64,000 bases of DNA from CAWARU01 sp963784575 (GTDB taxonomy: Bacteria; Pseudomonadota; Gammaproteobacteria; UBA6186; Azoamicaceae): positions 434,001-498,000 of the forward strand of contig CAWARU010000001.1 of the NCBI GenBank assembly GCA_963784575.1, given 5' to 3'. Below are positions 26,580 to 34,858 of the stretch, piece by piece. The position numbers and the translations under genes were made by a program. The notes beneath the pieces were generated by a model. The model saw only the letters and a program-made list of their open reading frames with translations. It did no database searches and was not told the DNA's origin. Within the stretch, counting starts at the first letter, position 1. Every line of letters starts with the position of its first letter.

Positions 26580-26694
26580 AGAAACCCGCAAATTTTTTAA
26601 ACTCGTTCAGCTTTAGTTTAGTTAAGTTTTACGATTAAACTGTTGATATCTCATATTTTTAAACACACTCATAACCTTTTCGATTTTCGAATAT

Positions 26695-26916
26695 CTATAC
26701 AGACTCACGCATTTTCATTACACGTATACCAATATTCTTCCAGCATTCTAATTGTTGACTTGATGGATCCATCGGTAGTCTCTCAAATGCTTCAGATAGT
26801 ATTCCCAATAATATTGCTGCTTTATCTTGATTTGCAAAATCAAGCTGCAAATCTTGGCCTTCTTCAATTCCACATATTGTGAAAAACCCAATAAGATTTA
26901 ACAGTCCTCCTGCTTG
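26695..26916 (-). pseudogene. traD: small Ti-type TraD-like protein, C-terminal part (split by RIT element)
   Basis: The reverse strand encodes QAGGLLNLIGFFTICGIEEG, QDLQLDFANQDKAAILLGIL, SEAFERLPMDPSSQQLECW and ends MKMRESV at the TAG at 26695. It has no start codon. The GGLL...AAILLGIL pattern matches the small Ti-plasmid TraD family. The N-terminal half (ending RARTRTLIQA) is at 30398-30504, on the other side of the RIT element; both sides share GCTTG at the break and join in frame. The protein would have been about 108 residues, encoded next to traC and divergent from traA. Confidence 0.75.
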
Positions 26917-26932
26917 TTATATAAAGAAAGTA

Positions 26933-26954
26933 ATTATGCGAAGTAACGCATAAT
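26933..26954. repeat. RIT left-end inverted repeat
   Basis: ATTATGCG and CGCATAAT are exact reverse complements around a 6-bp centre AAGTAA, the geometry of a tyrosine-recombinase core site. The first arm plus centre recurs at 30288-30301, and a related inverted copy lies at 30356-30371. Confidence 0.7.
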
Positions 26955-27059
26955 ATTATCTTCATTTTCCCAATCTCATTGGATTTAACTTTGCATAATA
27001 TTAGCCGATGATATAAATAGCGCAATTTCGCTCTAATTAAAATCTGAAGGTATACCATT

Positions 27060-28292
27060 ATGCAGAAAAAATTATTAACCGAATTGATTCATGAACTAGA
27101 ACAGGAAATGTTGCGGCTTGGTTACTCTGAGTATCCCATGCGATTATATCGCAGACGTTGGCGGACACTCCTTCAATTTGCAGAAGAGCGAGGGGACCTT
27201 TACTATTCCAAACAATTAGGAATAGATTTTGTTGAAAAATATTTCAACATTTCTGAGGAAAATGCTAATCGGAAATTTTCAGAATATGAGCTGAAAGAAC
27301 TACGTGTTATTCGTAGGATTAGCGAGTTTCAGCTGCATCATACTATCTTCCGCCGTTCTAAACAAAGGGATATCCTGACAAATCCATCCTTTATGGTTCT
27401 TCGAGAAAAGTTTCAATTTTTCTGTGAGAACAAGAAATATTCTAAGGCCACAACGTACCAACTGATTCAGAAATTTGTTCGATTTATGGACTATCTTTCT
27501 TCTCAAAATATCACAGATTGCAAAAAAATTAACCTGTCATTGATACATGCCTATATCAAAACTTTTGCTGGATATGCTCCTCTAACCATGAACCGTAATA
27601 TTTGTTATATCCGTACCTTCATGCGGTTTCTTTTAGAAATCGAAGAAGTCCAGACTGATTTTACTGCAAAAATACCAACGGTCCAGATAAGAAATCAAAC
27701 CCTTATTCCTTCTGTGTGGACGAAAGATGAACTGCAAAAACTGATCACTGCTATTGATAGGAAAAGCCCAATAGGTAAACGAGATTATGCCGTTATTTTA
27801 TTGGCTTGTTGTTTGGGAATGAGGGTCTCCGATATTAGAAATCTAAAGAAGGAAGATTTTCATTGGGAAGAAAAGAAGTTGATTTTTATTCAGTCTAAAA
27901 CAAAAGTTTCTTTATCTCTTCCTATAACACCAGAGGTAGGATGGGCTGTCATTGATTATCTCAAATACGGTCGACCTAACATAGATAACCCCTATCTTTT
28001 TGTGAGCCATCTTGCCCCATTCGGCCCGTTGAAAGAAGGAGGTAATTTCTTTGAAGTGATTAGAAAATATATGAGGTTAGCTCATCTGCCTACTCTAAAA
28101 AAGAAACGAGGCATGCATTCCTTGCGTCACACTATGGCGAGTATGCTCCTTGAGAAGGACACTCCACTTTCCACTATTTCAGACCTTCTGGGTCATGTAG
28201 AGACAAATTCAACAGCCGTTTATCTAAAGGTTGGTATGCAAAAACTAAAGGATTGTGCCCTGAACTTTAAAGAGGGATCTAGTCATGAATAA
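27060..28292 (+). CDS. tyrosine recombinase, first of RIT trio
   Basis: 410 residues, with an N-terminal SAM-like DNA-binding region (YSKATTYQLIQKFVRFMDYL) and a catalytic domain carrying LACCLGMRVSDIRNLKKEDF (catalytic Arg I), MHSLRHTMASMLLEKDT (H-x-x-R) and LLGHVETNSTAVYLKVG (GH and the nucleophile Tyr). All key residues are present. The start is the ATG at 27060 after AAGG. The stop overlaps the second recombinase by 8 bases. Trio recombinases are presumed to act together on the element ends. Confidence 0.88.
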   Translation: MQKKLLTELIHELEQEMLRLGYSEYPMRLYRRRWRTLLQFAEERGDLYYSKQLGIDFVEKYFNISEENANRKFSEYELKELRVIRRISEFQLHHTIFRRSKQRDILTNPSFMVLREKFQFFCENKKYSKATTYQLIQKFVRFMDYLSSQNITDCKKINLSLIHAYIKTFAGYAPLTMNRNICYIRTFMRFLLEIEEVQTDFTAKIPTVQIRNQTLIPSVWTKDELQKLITAIDRKSPIGKRDYAVILLACCLGMRVSDIRNLKKEDFHWEEKKLIFIQSKTKVSLSLPITPEVGWAVIDYLKYGRPNIDNPYLFVSHLAPFGPLKEGGNFFEVIRKYMRLAHLPTLKKKRGMHSLRHTMASMLLEKDTPLSTISDLLGHVETNSTAVYLKVGMQKLKDCALNFKEGSSHE

Positions 28293-29280
28293 TCCCATTT
28301 ATACAGATTTTCTTAAGGATCATCTCCAAAACTACATCGACTTAAAACGCGCCATTGGATACAAGTTTGATTTAGAGGCAAGCCACTTAAAACGATTCGT
28401 ATGTTTTGTTTCGAAAAAATATCCAGAGGTGACTGGCATTACAAAGGACATTGTATTGGACTGGTGCAGTAAAAGAACTTACGAGACACAAGCAACTCAA
28501 TATCGCCGCGCCTCTATCATTCGACGATTCGGAACGTATCTAGATTCCATTGGCGTCAAAGCTTATGTCCTTCCAAAAAAATATTACTCTGAAGGTGAAC
28601 AATATACGCCATATATTTATACCATTGCTGAGCTGGGAAAGTTTTTTGCAGCAATAGATAAAGATAAATGCCGATACAGTTACGAAAATCCATATCGACA
28701 GCAGATTATGCCTGTGATTTTTCGCATGATCTATATGTGTGGACTGAGGGCATCAGAGGCAAGGCTTCTCAAAGTTGGTGATGTGGATCTTGAAGCAGGT
28801 GTACTTTCTATTCTTAATTCTAAACACAATAACAATCGCTTGGTTGCCATGTCCGACTCCCTAACAGAACGTTGTCGAAATTTTTCAAAAGAAGTCCATT
28901 TTCTTTCAGGGACAGAAGATTACTATTTTCCAGCCCTTGAGGGCAAACCAATGAAGAAAAATACCCTTTATCAAAACTTCCGTAGATTTCTATGGAAAGC
29001 TGGAATCCCGCATGGGGGGAGTGGTCACGGTCCCCGCATTCATGATTTTCGGCATACTTATGCCGTTCATTGTTTAAAAAAATGGGCGGAACAAGAAAAG
29101 GATTTAACGGCATACCTCCCTATACTTAAGACGTATATGGGGCACTATTCTTTTGAGGAAACCGCTTATTACCTACGTATGACCGCAGATGTGTTCCCCC
29201 ATATCACGTTAAAATTGGAAACCCACTATCTGGATATAATCCCTAAACTAGAAGGAGATAACAATGAAGAAACCTACTGA
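28285..29280 (+). CDS. tyrosine recombinase, second of RIT trio
   Basis: 331 residues. Catalytic residues are seen in MCGLRASEARLLKVGDVDLE (Arg I), RIHDFRHTYAVHCLKKW (H-x-x-R) and YMGHYSFEETAYYLRMT (GH, Tyr). The N-terminal part (LQNYIDLKRAIGYKFDLEAS) resembles phage-integrase SAM-like domains. It overlaps both neighbours, confirming coupled translation. Confidence 0.88.
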   Translation: MNNPIYTDFLKDHLQNYIDLKRAIGYKFDLEASHLKRFVCFVSKKYPEVTGITKDIVLDWCSKRTYETQATQYRRASIIRRFGTYLDSIGVKAYVLPKKYYSEGEQYTPYIYTIAELGKFFAAIDKDKCRYSYENPYRQQIMPVIFRMIYMCGLRASEARLLKVGDVDLEAGVLSILNSKHNNNRLVAMSDSLTERCRNFSKEVHFLSGTEDYYFPALEGKPMKKNTLYQNFRRFLWKAGIPHGGSGHGPRIHDFRHTYAVHCLKKWAEQEKDLTAYLPILKTYMGHYSFEETAYYLRMTADVFPHITLKLETHYLDIIPKLEGDNNEETY

Positions 29281-30280
29281 TTTTGCAAAATATCTTACGG
29301 ATTTTCTTACTGTTTATCTACCAACCCAGAAAAATGTCAGTAAAAATACCATTCATTCTTATCGAGATACGTTTAAGCTGTTACTTTATTACTGTCAAGA
29401 TATGACAGGGCTTCCAGTTGAAAGATTGAGCATTAGTGATATTTCAAGCGAATGGATTACTAATTTTTTGGAATGGCTTGAAACAGATCGAAAATGTAGC
29501 ATTTCCACCAGAAACCAGCGACTTGCAGCTATTCATTCATTTTTTAGATACGTTCAGACAGAAGAACCCGGCGGTCTTTTCCACTTTCAAAAAATTACGT
29601 CTATCCCAATTAAAAGAACAAAGAAACCGGTAGTGGACTATCTGTCTCCGGAGGCCATAAAATTGCTTCTGGAACAGCCTGATAGACATACGCCAAAAGG
29701 CAGACGTGACCTCACGCTCATCAGCGTTTTATACGATTCTGGGGCGCGGGTGCAGGAATTAATTGATCTGAAGGTTTGTGATGTCACCTTGCAACCTCCC
29801 GCCATCATTACACTCACGGGCAAAGGAAATAAAATTAGGAGAGTGCCAATCATGAAGAATACAGCCTCTCTGTTACAAAGTTATCTCATGGAAAACAAAC
29901 TCGATAAACCTTGGAAAAATGAGCATCCACTATTCATCAATAATCAACATCATAAGCTAACGAAGGAAGGGGTTACCCATATCGTCTCAAAATATGTTAT
30001 TTCTGCAAGAAAAGAATCCACTCTCGTGCCTCAGAAAGTTAAGAATCATATGTTTCGTCATTCAAAAGCTATGCATTTACTACAGGCAGGAGTCAATCTC
30101 ATATATATCCGTGATTTTCTTGGACATGTTGATTTAAAAACGACAGAAATCTATGTGAGGGCAGATACTGAAATGAAAAGGAAGGCGATGGAAAATGTTC
30201 ACCCTGATCTGATTGATTCCAATCTTCCTGACTGGAATAAGGATCAAGCACTGCTTTCTTGGCTGTCTGAAATAAAATAG
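29264..30280 (+). CDS. tyrosine recombinase, third of RIT trio (XerC/D-like)
   Basis: 338 residues. It carries SVLYDSGARVQELIDLKVCD (Arg I), VKNHMFRHSKAMHLLQAG (H-x-x-R) and FLGHVDLKTTEIYVRADTE (GH, Tyr). A strong AAGGAG site lies inside the end of the second gene before the ATG at 29264. All catalytic residues look intact, so the element may still be mobile. Confidence 0.88.
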   Translation: MKKPTDFAKYLTDFLTVYLPTQKNVSKNTIHSYRDTFKLLLYYCQDMTGLPVERLSISDISSEWITNFLEWLETDRKCSISTRNQRLAAIHSFFRYVQTEEPGGLFHFQKITSIPIKRTKKPVVDYLSPEAIKLLLEQPDRHTPKGRRDLTLISVLYDSGARVQELIDLKVCDVTLQPPAIITLTGKGNKIRRVPIMKNTASLLQSYLMENKLDKPWKNEHPLFINNQHHKLTKEGVTHIVSKYVISARKESTLVPQKVKNHMFRHSKAMHLLQAGVNLIYIRDFLGHVDLKTTEIYVRADTEMKRKAMENVHPDLIDSNLPDWNKDQALLSWLSEIK

Positions 30281-30287
30281 GACGGAG

Positions 30288-30399
30288 ATTATGCGAAGTA
30301 AATTGGATCTAAATCCTTTGTTTATGGGGGATATAACCTTTTACTTTTCATAAAGTTTTGCTTCGCATAACAGGCTTTATGCTAATCTTTGCATAAAGC
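30288..30399. repeat. RIT right-end repeats
   Basis: ATTATGCGAAGTAA (30288-30301) repeats the left-end arm and centre in direct orientation. TTTTGCTTCGCATAAC (30356-30371) is the inverted form with one change. GCTTTATGC...GCATAAAGC (30374-30399) is a 9-bp hairpin at the outer border. Confidence 0.65.
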
Positions 30400-30504
30400 T
30401 TGAATTAAGGTTCTGGTTCTTGCCCGTCTTAAGCTTTTATCAGCTAATAGTTTTCTATATTTTATAACTGTAGTTTTTGTAAGATGCCGATTAATATCAG
30501 ACAT
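30398..30504 (-). pseudogene. traD: small Ti-type TraD-like protein, N-terminal part (split by RIT element)
   Basis: The ATG at 30504 has a GGAGG site and overlaps the stop of the traC-like gene. It encodes MSDINRHLTKTTVIKYRKLL followed by ADKSLRRARTRTLIQA, then runs into the RIT element and stops at 30382. Joined at GCTTG to 26695-26916 it continues as AGGLLNLIGFF. Basic, arginine-rich N-termini of this kind are usual in the family. Confidence 0.75.
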
Positions 30505-30805
30505 AATTTTCCTCCATTGTCGGCTCAGATTGACTTGTACTTTTATGTTTCCTTTTAATTCTTGCCTTGCAAAACTTTTGTCCGATTAATCTCCACTCCT
30601 CCTTTTTCTCAGAATCAGATCGAATGGTGCTTATGACTTCTAATATTCCCCCAACCATAGAATCGAAATCTATTTGAAAAGCCTCTTTAATTCTCAAGAC
30701 CTGAACAAAACCATTTTTAATATCTTCCTCAATTTCATTTTGTTTATCTTTTAATTGTTTAATTTTTTCCTGCAATATTTCCATTTTTTGAAGCTTGGTT
30801 TTCAT
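30497..30805 (-). CDS. small conjugal transfer protein, TraC (Ti-type)/MobC-like
   Basis: 102 residues with a coiled-coil N-terminus (KMEILQEKIKQLKDKQNEIE, EEDIKNGFVQVLR), then DFDSMVGGILEVISTI and a basic tail. Layout and position (divergent from the TraA relaxase gene, upstream of a traD-like small gene) match Ti-type traC, whose product helps the relaxase at oriT. The start is the ATG at 30805. Sequence identity to the family is only approximate. Confidence 0.6.
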   Translation of the reverse strand: MKTKLQKMEILQEKIKQLKDKQNEIEEDIKNGFVQVLRIKEAFQIDFDSMVGGILEVISTIRSDSEKKEEWRLIGQKFCKARIKRKHKSTSQSEPTMEENYV

Positions 30806-30911
30806 GGCAACCCCTTTAATAAAAGTTCACAATAAAGATAATAACCGACATAATAAAAAAATGTTACACCCACAGGATAATTTTTTAAAAAATCGTATTC
30901 AAAAATAAACA

Positions 30912-30985
30912 AGGCGTAAGCCTCTCAACCGTCATTTGGAATCAAATGCGCACTTATGCACCCCTTGTGCTTTTTGCCTATCGGC
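30912..30985. other. candidate oriT with MOB_Q-type nic core
   Basis: On the reverse strand 30947-30957 reads ATAAGTGCGCA, close to the TAAGTGCG/C core nicked by RSF1010- and Ti-type (MOB_Q) relaxases. A short inverted repeat GCAC...GTGC lies on its 5' side and a small hairpin (AGGC-GTAA-GCCT) at 30912-30923 on the other. It is located between divergent traC-like and traA genes, the usual oriT place. Confidence 0.5.
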
Positions 30986-30999
30986 GATATATTAATACC

Positions 31000-33894
31000 A
31001 TGGCAATTTATCACTATCGAGTCGGATTCGTTTCAAGAAGCACTGGACGAAGCGCAGTCCAAAGTGCCGCATACATTACTGGCAATAAATTAGAAGAATC
31101 TCGTAGAGATATAACAGCTGACTATCGTAACCGTTCTTCAGATATTATTTTCTCTGCAACATTTGCACCCAATCATGCCCCTGATTACATGAAAAAATTA
31201 GAGGTATGGAATTCCTTAGAATCACATGAAGATCAATATGCAATGAACTTCTATCGGACAGAAGCCACTCAAGAAAAATATAAAAGTTGTGCCCAGATCG
31301 CTCAGACCACAGTAGTCGCTCTTCCAAAAGAACTAACCCCAGAGGTGTGGCAAGAATTAGTGACTGATTTCATTAAAGAAAGATTTGTAAGCCGCGGGCT
31401 GATAGTAACAGCGGCAATTCATAACGATGAAGGAAACCCTCATGCACATTTTCAAATATCTCGAAGGGCTGTAAATGATAAGGGTGAATGGTCCTGGACA
31501 AAGGACAGGGATATCACTACTAAGTCTGCTTTAATTGAAAGCCGGCGATTGTGGGCTCAAAAAACTAACTTTTATTTGGCCCGAGAAGGTCTTGATGAAA
31601 GAGTTGACCACCGTTCTTATGCAGATTTGGGAATACCTTTTGAGCCGACTAAGCATGAGAGTTGGTACGCTCATAAACTGGAAAAAAGCGGATTAGAGTC
31701 AAGAATAATTGAAGAAAATAATGAAATTAAGAATCGAAACAAAGAATCTTTAGGATTACACCCAGAAGACATTCTAAAAGAATTGACTAGCAAGCAGGCT
31801 ACATTTTCATCACTAGACCTAGCTCGTATTATTCAAAAAAGATTAGGGGATGATCCTAAACTTGCCTCCTATGTTTATGAGGCAAGTCTAGTGCAAGCTA
31901 CCGTTGTGGGGACAAGCCTAGATGGACAAGCAAGATATACATCTCAAGAATATATTCAATTAGAAAATCAAGCGTTAAATCATTGTCATACGATAATGAA
32001 TAATAAATCTAAGCTTACGATTAATTCGACTCTTCAAGAATCTATTTTGAAAGATAAATATAACTACTTCAGTGATGAACAACAACAATCCGTTAAATCT
32101 CTATGTAATGATCAACAATTAAGCGTATTAATTGGAAGAGCCGGCACAGGCAAAACAACTACTTTAAAGGCTGTCGTAGACCTGCATAGTCAATCTGGTT
32201 ATAAAATATGGGGGTTCTGTCTTTCTGCCGTGGCTGCTGAAAACTTGAGCCTAGAAACTAATTGTTCAGCCGAGACGGTGGCATTTTATCTTGATAAGTG
32301 GGAGCGACGAGAGAAAGCCTATCAAGAGTTCTGGTCAGTACATTCAAGTTCAGAGCATCCTTCCCTTGAGAGAAAATTGCATGAAATGGACAAATACTCT
32401 CTAACAGATCAACATCTTGTCATTGTTGATGAGGCGGGAATGATTGGAACATCTCAATGGGCATCTATTTTAGACAAAGTAGACAAAGCCAAAGCAAAAT
32501 TAATCGTGGTAGGCGATGATCATCAATTCAAAGCCATTGAAGCAGGTGATTTTTTTCGAAAGCTAAAAGAGAAAGCTCAGGAACAAGACAGGTTGTCCGT
32601 CTTAAATACAGTAGTTCGACAAAAAGAAGAATGGATGAGAAATACATCCAAAGATCTGGCTGAACTAAGGACTTATCAAGCTCTAGCGACTTATGAACAG
32701 GAAGGGCGCGTTAAAGAAATTAGCGCCAATGAACTACAGTCTATTGCTGAATCCTATGTTGAAAAACGAAATTCTAATCCAGAGCAAAGTGGTTTACTAT
32801 TAGCCTCAACTCGGGCACTATGTCAGACTTTAAATGATGAATCCAGAAAAATACTGAAGGAAAAGAAAATAATCTCTGAAATTGATGTCCATATGAATGG
32901 TCGTTCATTTTCAATTGGTGATGAAATCATATTCTTAAAGAATGATCGAGAGAAAGCTATTATTTGTTTAGAACAAGTAACAAATATGCCGAAGGATTTC
33001 CTGGTTAAAAATGGAACCCGTGGCAAGATCTTAAGCATAGAAGAAAGACAGCCTTCCTTATCTCACCTTAACAAATCACAAAATTCGACAGATCAATCTT
33101 ATAAACTTGCTGTTGCAATCGATAAAACTACTGTGGCCAATTTTAATACAAATGATTATAATCATTTTGATCATAGCTATGCTATTACTTTACACAAAGC
33201 GCAAGGTCAAACAGTTGACTGGTCCATGATACTGGCATCAAAAAACATGGATGCTCATGCTACCTATGTAGCCTTAACTAGACATCGAAAGGATGTCACG
33301 CTTTATTATGACACAGATACGTTTTCAGACTTTAAAGAATTACAGAAATCGCTTTCGCGAATTTCCAATAAGGATTTGGTCGTCGATTATACAATAAGGC
33401 CAGAACATCAAGGGGCTTGGGAAGATGTTCAAGAATATGTTCTATTAGGACAAGATTTAACCACAACAATACGTGAAAATGATTGGAAAAGCTATCAGGT
33501 TCTCAAAAAGGAACGTGATACCATCGGACAGAGTATTCTTTCTGAATGGAAAGAACATTTATCTTATGCCCATCAAGCAGGATTGAGTAAAGAATCAATT
33601 GAGATAGCTTGTGGGTTAAAAATACGTCCTTTGTCATTGATTGAACAACAAGCTCAATTAAAAGTTCAGGAGTATGCCAAAAAGGCAATGGAAGCTAGGC
33701 TAATATGGCGCGAAATCCGAAAAACTCACCCTGGAAGAAATTGCTACGATCATTCAAAATATTCTAAGTTCTCCAATCTAAGGCAAGAACGAAATGGTCT
33801 GGCAAGTGAAATAACAAGTAACCGACCTCTGTATAAAGATTTCATGTCAAAATTAGGACAAGATCTTGGGAATCGGATGGAAAACTTTAAATAA
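31000..33894 (+). CDS. traA: Ti-type TraA relaxase/helicase (MobA/MobL domain)
   Basis: 964 residues from the ATG at 31000 (MAIYHYRVGFVSRSTGRSA). The frame is open from 30946, but that part overlaps the oriT candidate. The N-terminal MobA/MobL domain has the catalytic start HYRVGFVSRSTGRSAVQSAA and the metal-binding triad ihndEGNPHAHFQISRR. A TraA-type RecD2-like helicase follows: Walker A LIGRAGTGKTTTLKAV, Walker B LVIVDEAGMIGTSQWA, motif near the end YAITLHKAQGQTVDW and THVALTRHRK-like ATYVALTRHRKDVTLY. It nicks oriT and unwinds the transferred strand. The coding frame ends NRMENFK at 33894 and appears to continue in another frame (33866-34738), so it is probably frameshifted near 33866. 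Confidence 0.85.
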   Translation: MAIYHYRVGFVSRSTGRSAVQSAAYITGNKLEESRRDITADYRNRSSDIIFSATFAPNHAPDYMKKLEVWNSLESHEDQYAMNFYRTEATQEKYKSCAQIAQTTVVALPKELTPEVWQELVTDFIKERFVSRGLIVTAAIHNDEGNPHAHFQISRRAVNDKGEWSWTKDRDITTKSALIESRRLWAQKTNFYLAREGLDERVDHRSYADLGIPFEPTKHESWYAHKLEKSGLESRIIEENNEIKNRNKESLGLHPEDILKELTSKQATFSSLDLARIIQKRLGDDPKLASYVYEASLVQATVVGTSLDGQARYTSQEYIQLENQALNHCHTIMNNKSKLTINSTLQESILKDKYNYFSDEQQQSVKSLCNDQQLSVLIGRAGTGKTTTLKAVVDLHSQSGYKIWGFCLSAVAAENLSLETNCSAETVAFYLDKWERREKAYQEFWSVHSSSEHPSLERKLHEMDKYSLTDQHLVIVDEAGMIGTSQWASILDKVDKAKAKLIVVGDDHQFKAIEAGDFFRKLKEKAQEQDRLSVLNTVVRQKEEWMRNTSKDLAELRTYQALATYEQEGRVKEISANELQSIAESYVEKRNSNPEQSGLLLASTRALCQTLNDESRKILKEKKIISEIDVHMNGRSFSIGDEIIFLKNDREKAIICLEQVTNMPKDFLVKNGTRGKILSIEERQPSLSHLNKSQNSTDQSYKLAVAIDKTTVANFNTNDYNHFDHSYAITLHKAQGQTVDWSMILASKNMDAHATYVALTRHRKDVTLYYDTDTFSDFKELQKSLSRISNKDLVVDYTIRPEHQGAWEDVQEYVLLGQDLTTTIRENDWKSYQVLKKERDTIGQSILSEWKEHLSYAHQAGLSKESIEIACGLKIRPLSLIEQQAQLKVQEYAKKAMEARLIWREIRKTHPGRNCYDHSKYSKFSNLRQERNGLASEITSNRPLYKDFMSKLGQDLGNRMENFK

Positions 33895-34738
33895 CCAAGC
33901 CAAACACGCAGAAGATTTTTCCCATGATCGCTTGAGTACATTAGCAGAAATAGATAGGACTTTTAAAAGGTATCACTTAACAAACCCAACTCATATATCG
34001 GAGCAGGATTTTCTTTACAATGTCCAAAGATTATTTGAAAGAATGTTACGATGGAATAAAATTAACGAGAGCATTAATTCAATTGAAGATAACAAAAGAT
34101 TATATGAAAAAGCAATTATTACTGAAGTAATTAGATATAATGCAAAAAAAGAATATTGCTTTCTTTCTACAAAATTGGAAGCCTCAATAAAATCCGAAGG
34201 CATAGCCTTAATAACTTCTACATTAGTACAACAGTCCACCAGCAATATCCATACTAAAAAGATATTAGAAAAAGGAGCGCATATTTATGAAGAACAGCTA
34301 AAAACGCAAACTGAATTTTTAATTGAGAAGTATAATAAACTATATCCTGAAGCTTCAAAAACTCAAACTGAAATTTTAGTCGATCAACATCTACAGTGTT
34401 TGAATATTATTTCGAAAAATCTAACATCTTCAGCTCAAAAAACAATACTCAATTTATCAAAAACTTTAGAATCCGCACAACACAATGAAAGCATATCAAA
34501 TTATTTTCAACAATTATCTGGTCCAATTAATCATAATAATGAAAAACTTTTAATCAAAGTCGTTGCGCGACAATTTATTGAAATGCCACAGGCTATAGAT
34601 TTAAAAAATGTTAAAATTTATGAACTTTTGGCCAGCTCACCATATGCTGAACATAACACGAACACGTATACGAAAAATTTTAATTCTACTCATTCTTTCT
34701 CGCCATCAACGAACAGACAAACTGAACGCGATATTTGA
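33866..34738 (+). pseudogene. traA: probable C-terminal tail of TraA after a frameshift
   Basis: This frame opens just after an in-frame TAG and has only a TTG at 33866 and no ribosome-binding site; the first ATG is about 60 codons in. Its beginning, GIGWKTLNNQAKHAEDFSH, follows naturally on the preceding gene's DFMSKLGQDL if one G is removed from GGG at about 33868. The sequence is a long helical region (residues 60-260) without catalytic motifs, like relaxase C-terminal tails. The alternative is an independent hypothetical gene. The frameshift reading is an inference. Confidence 0.55.
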
Positions 34739-34858
34739 GCAAAATAAATCAAGCGATTGTTCCCAACAATATATATCCAGTACATCATTAGCATGTATGC
34801 AAACAATCTGATATTATAGTAAACTGATTGTTTAGAATATTTACATTTAAGAGGTTTT

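Larger units (their letters stand above)
26917..30397 (+). mobile_element. RIT (recombinase-in-trio) element inserted in a traD-like gene
   Basis: Three tandem, overlapping tyrosine recombinase genes (27060-30280) are flanked by complex repeats: TTATGCGAAGTAACGCATAA at 26934-26953, a second ATTATGCGAAGTAA at 30288-30301, and the inverted form TTTTGCTTCGCATAAC at 30356-30371. The outer limits are inferred from the interrupted gene: GCTTG at 26912-26916 and again at 30398-30402, between which the element can be removed to restore a small traD-like frame. About 3.48 kb. Confidence 0.8.

Noticed and set aside
26643..26882. Forward open frame of 79 codons
   Set aside because: The opposite strand carries the C-terminal half of the traD-like gene with convincing composition; the forward frame is its shadow.
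33866..34738. Independent gene starting at the TTG at 33866
   Set aside because: There is no ribosome-binding site, it overlaps the end of the relaxase, and its first residues fit the continuation of TraA.
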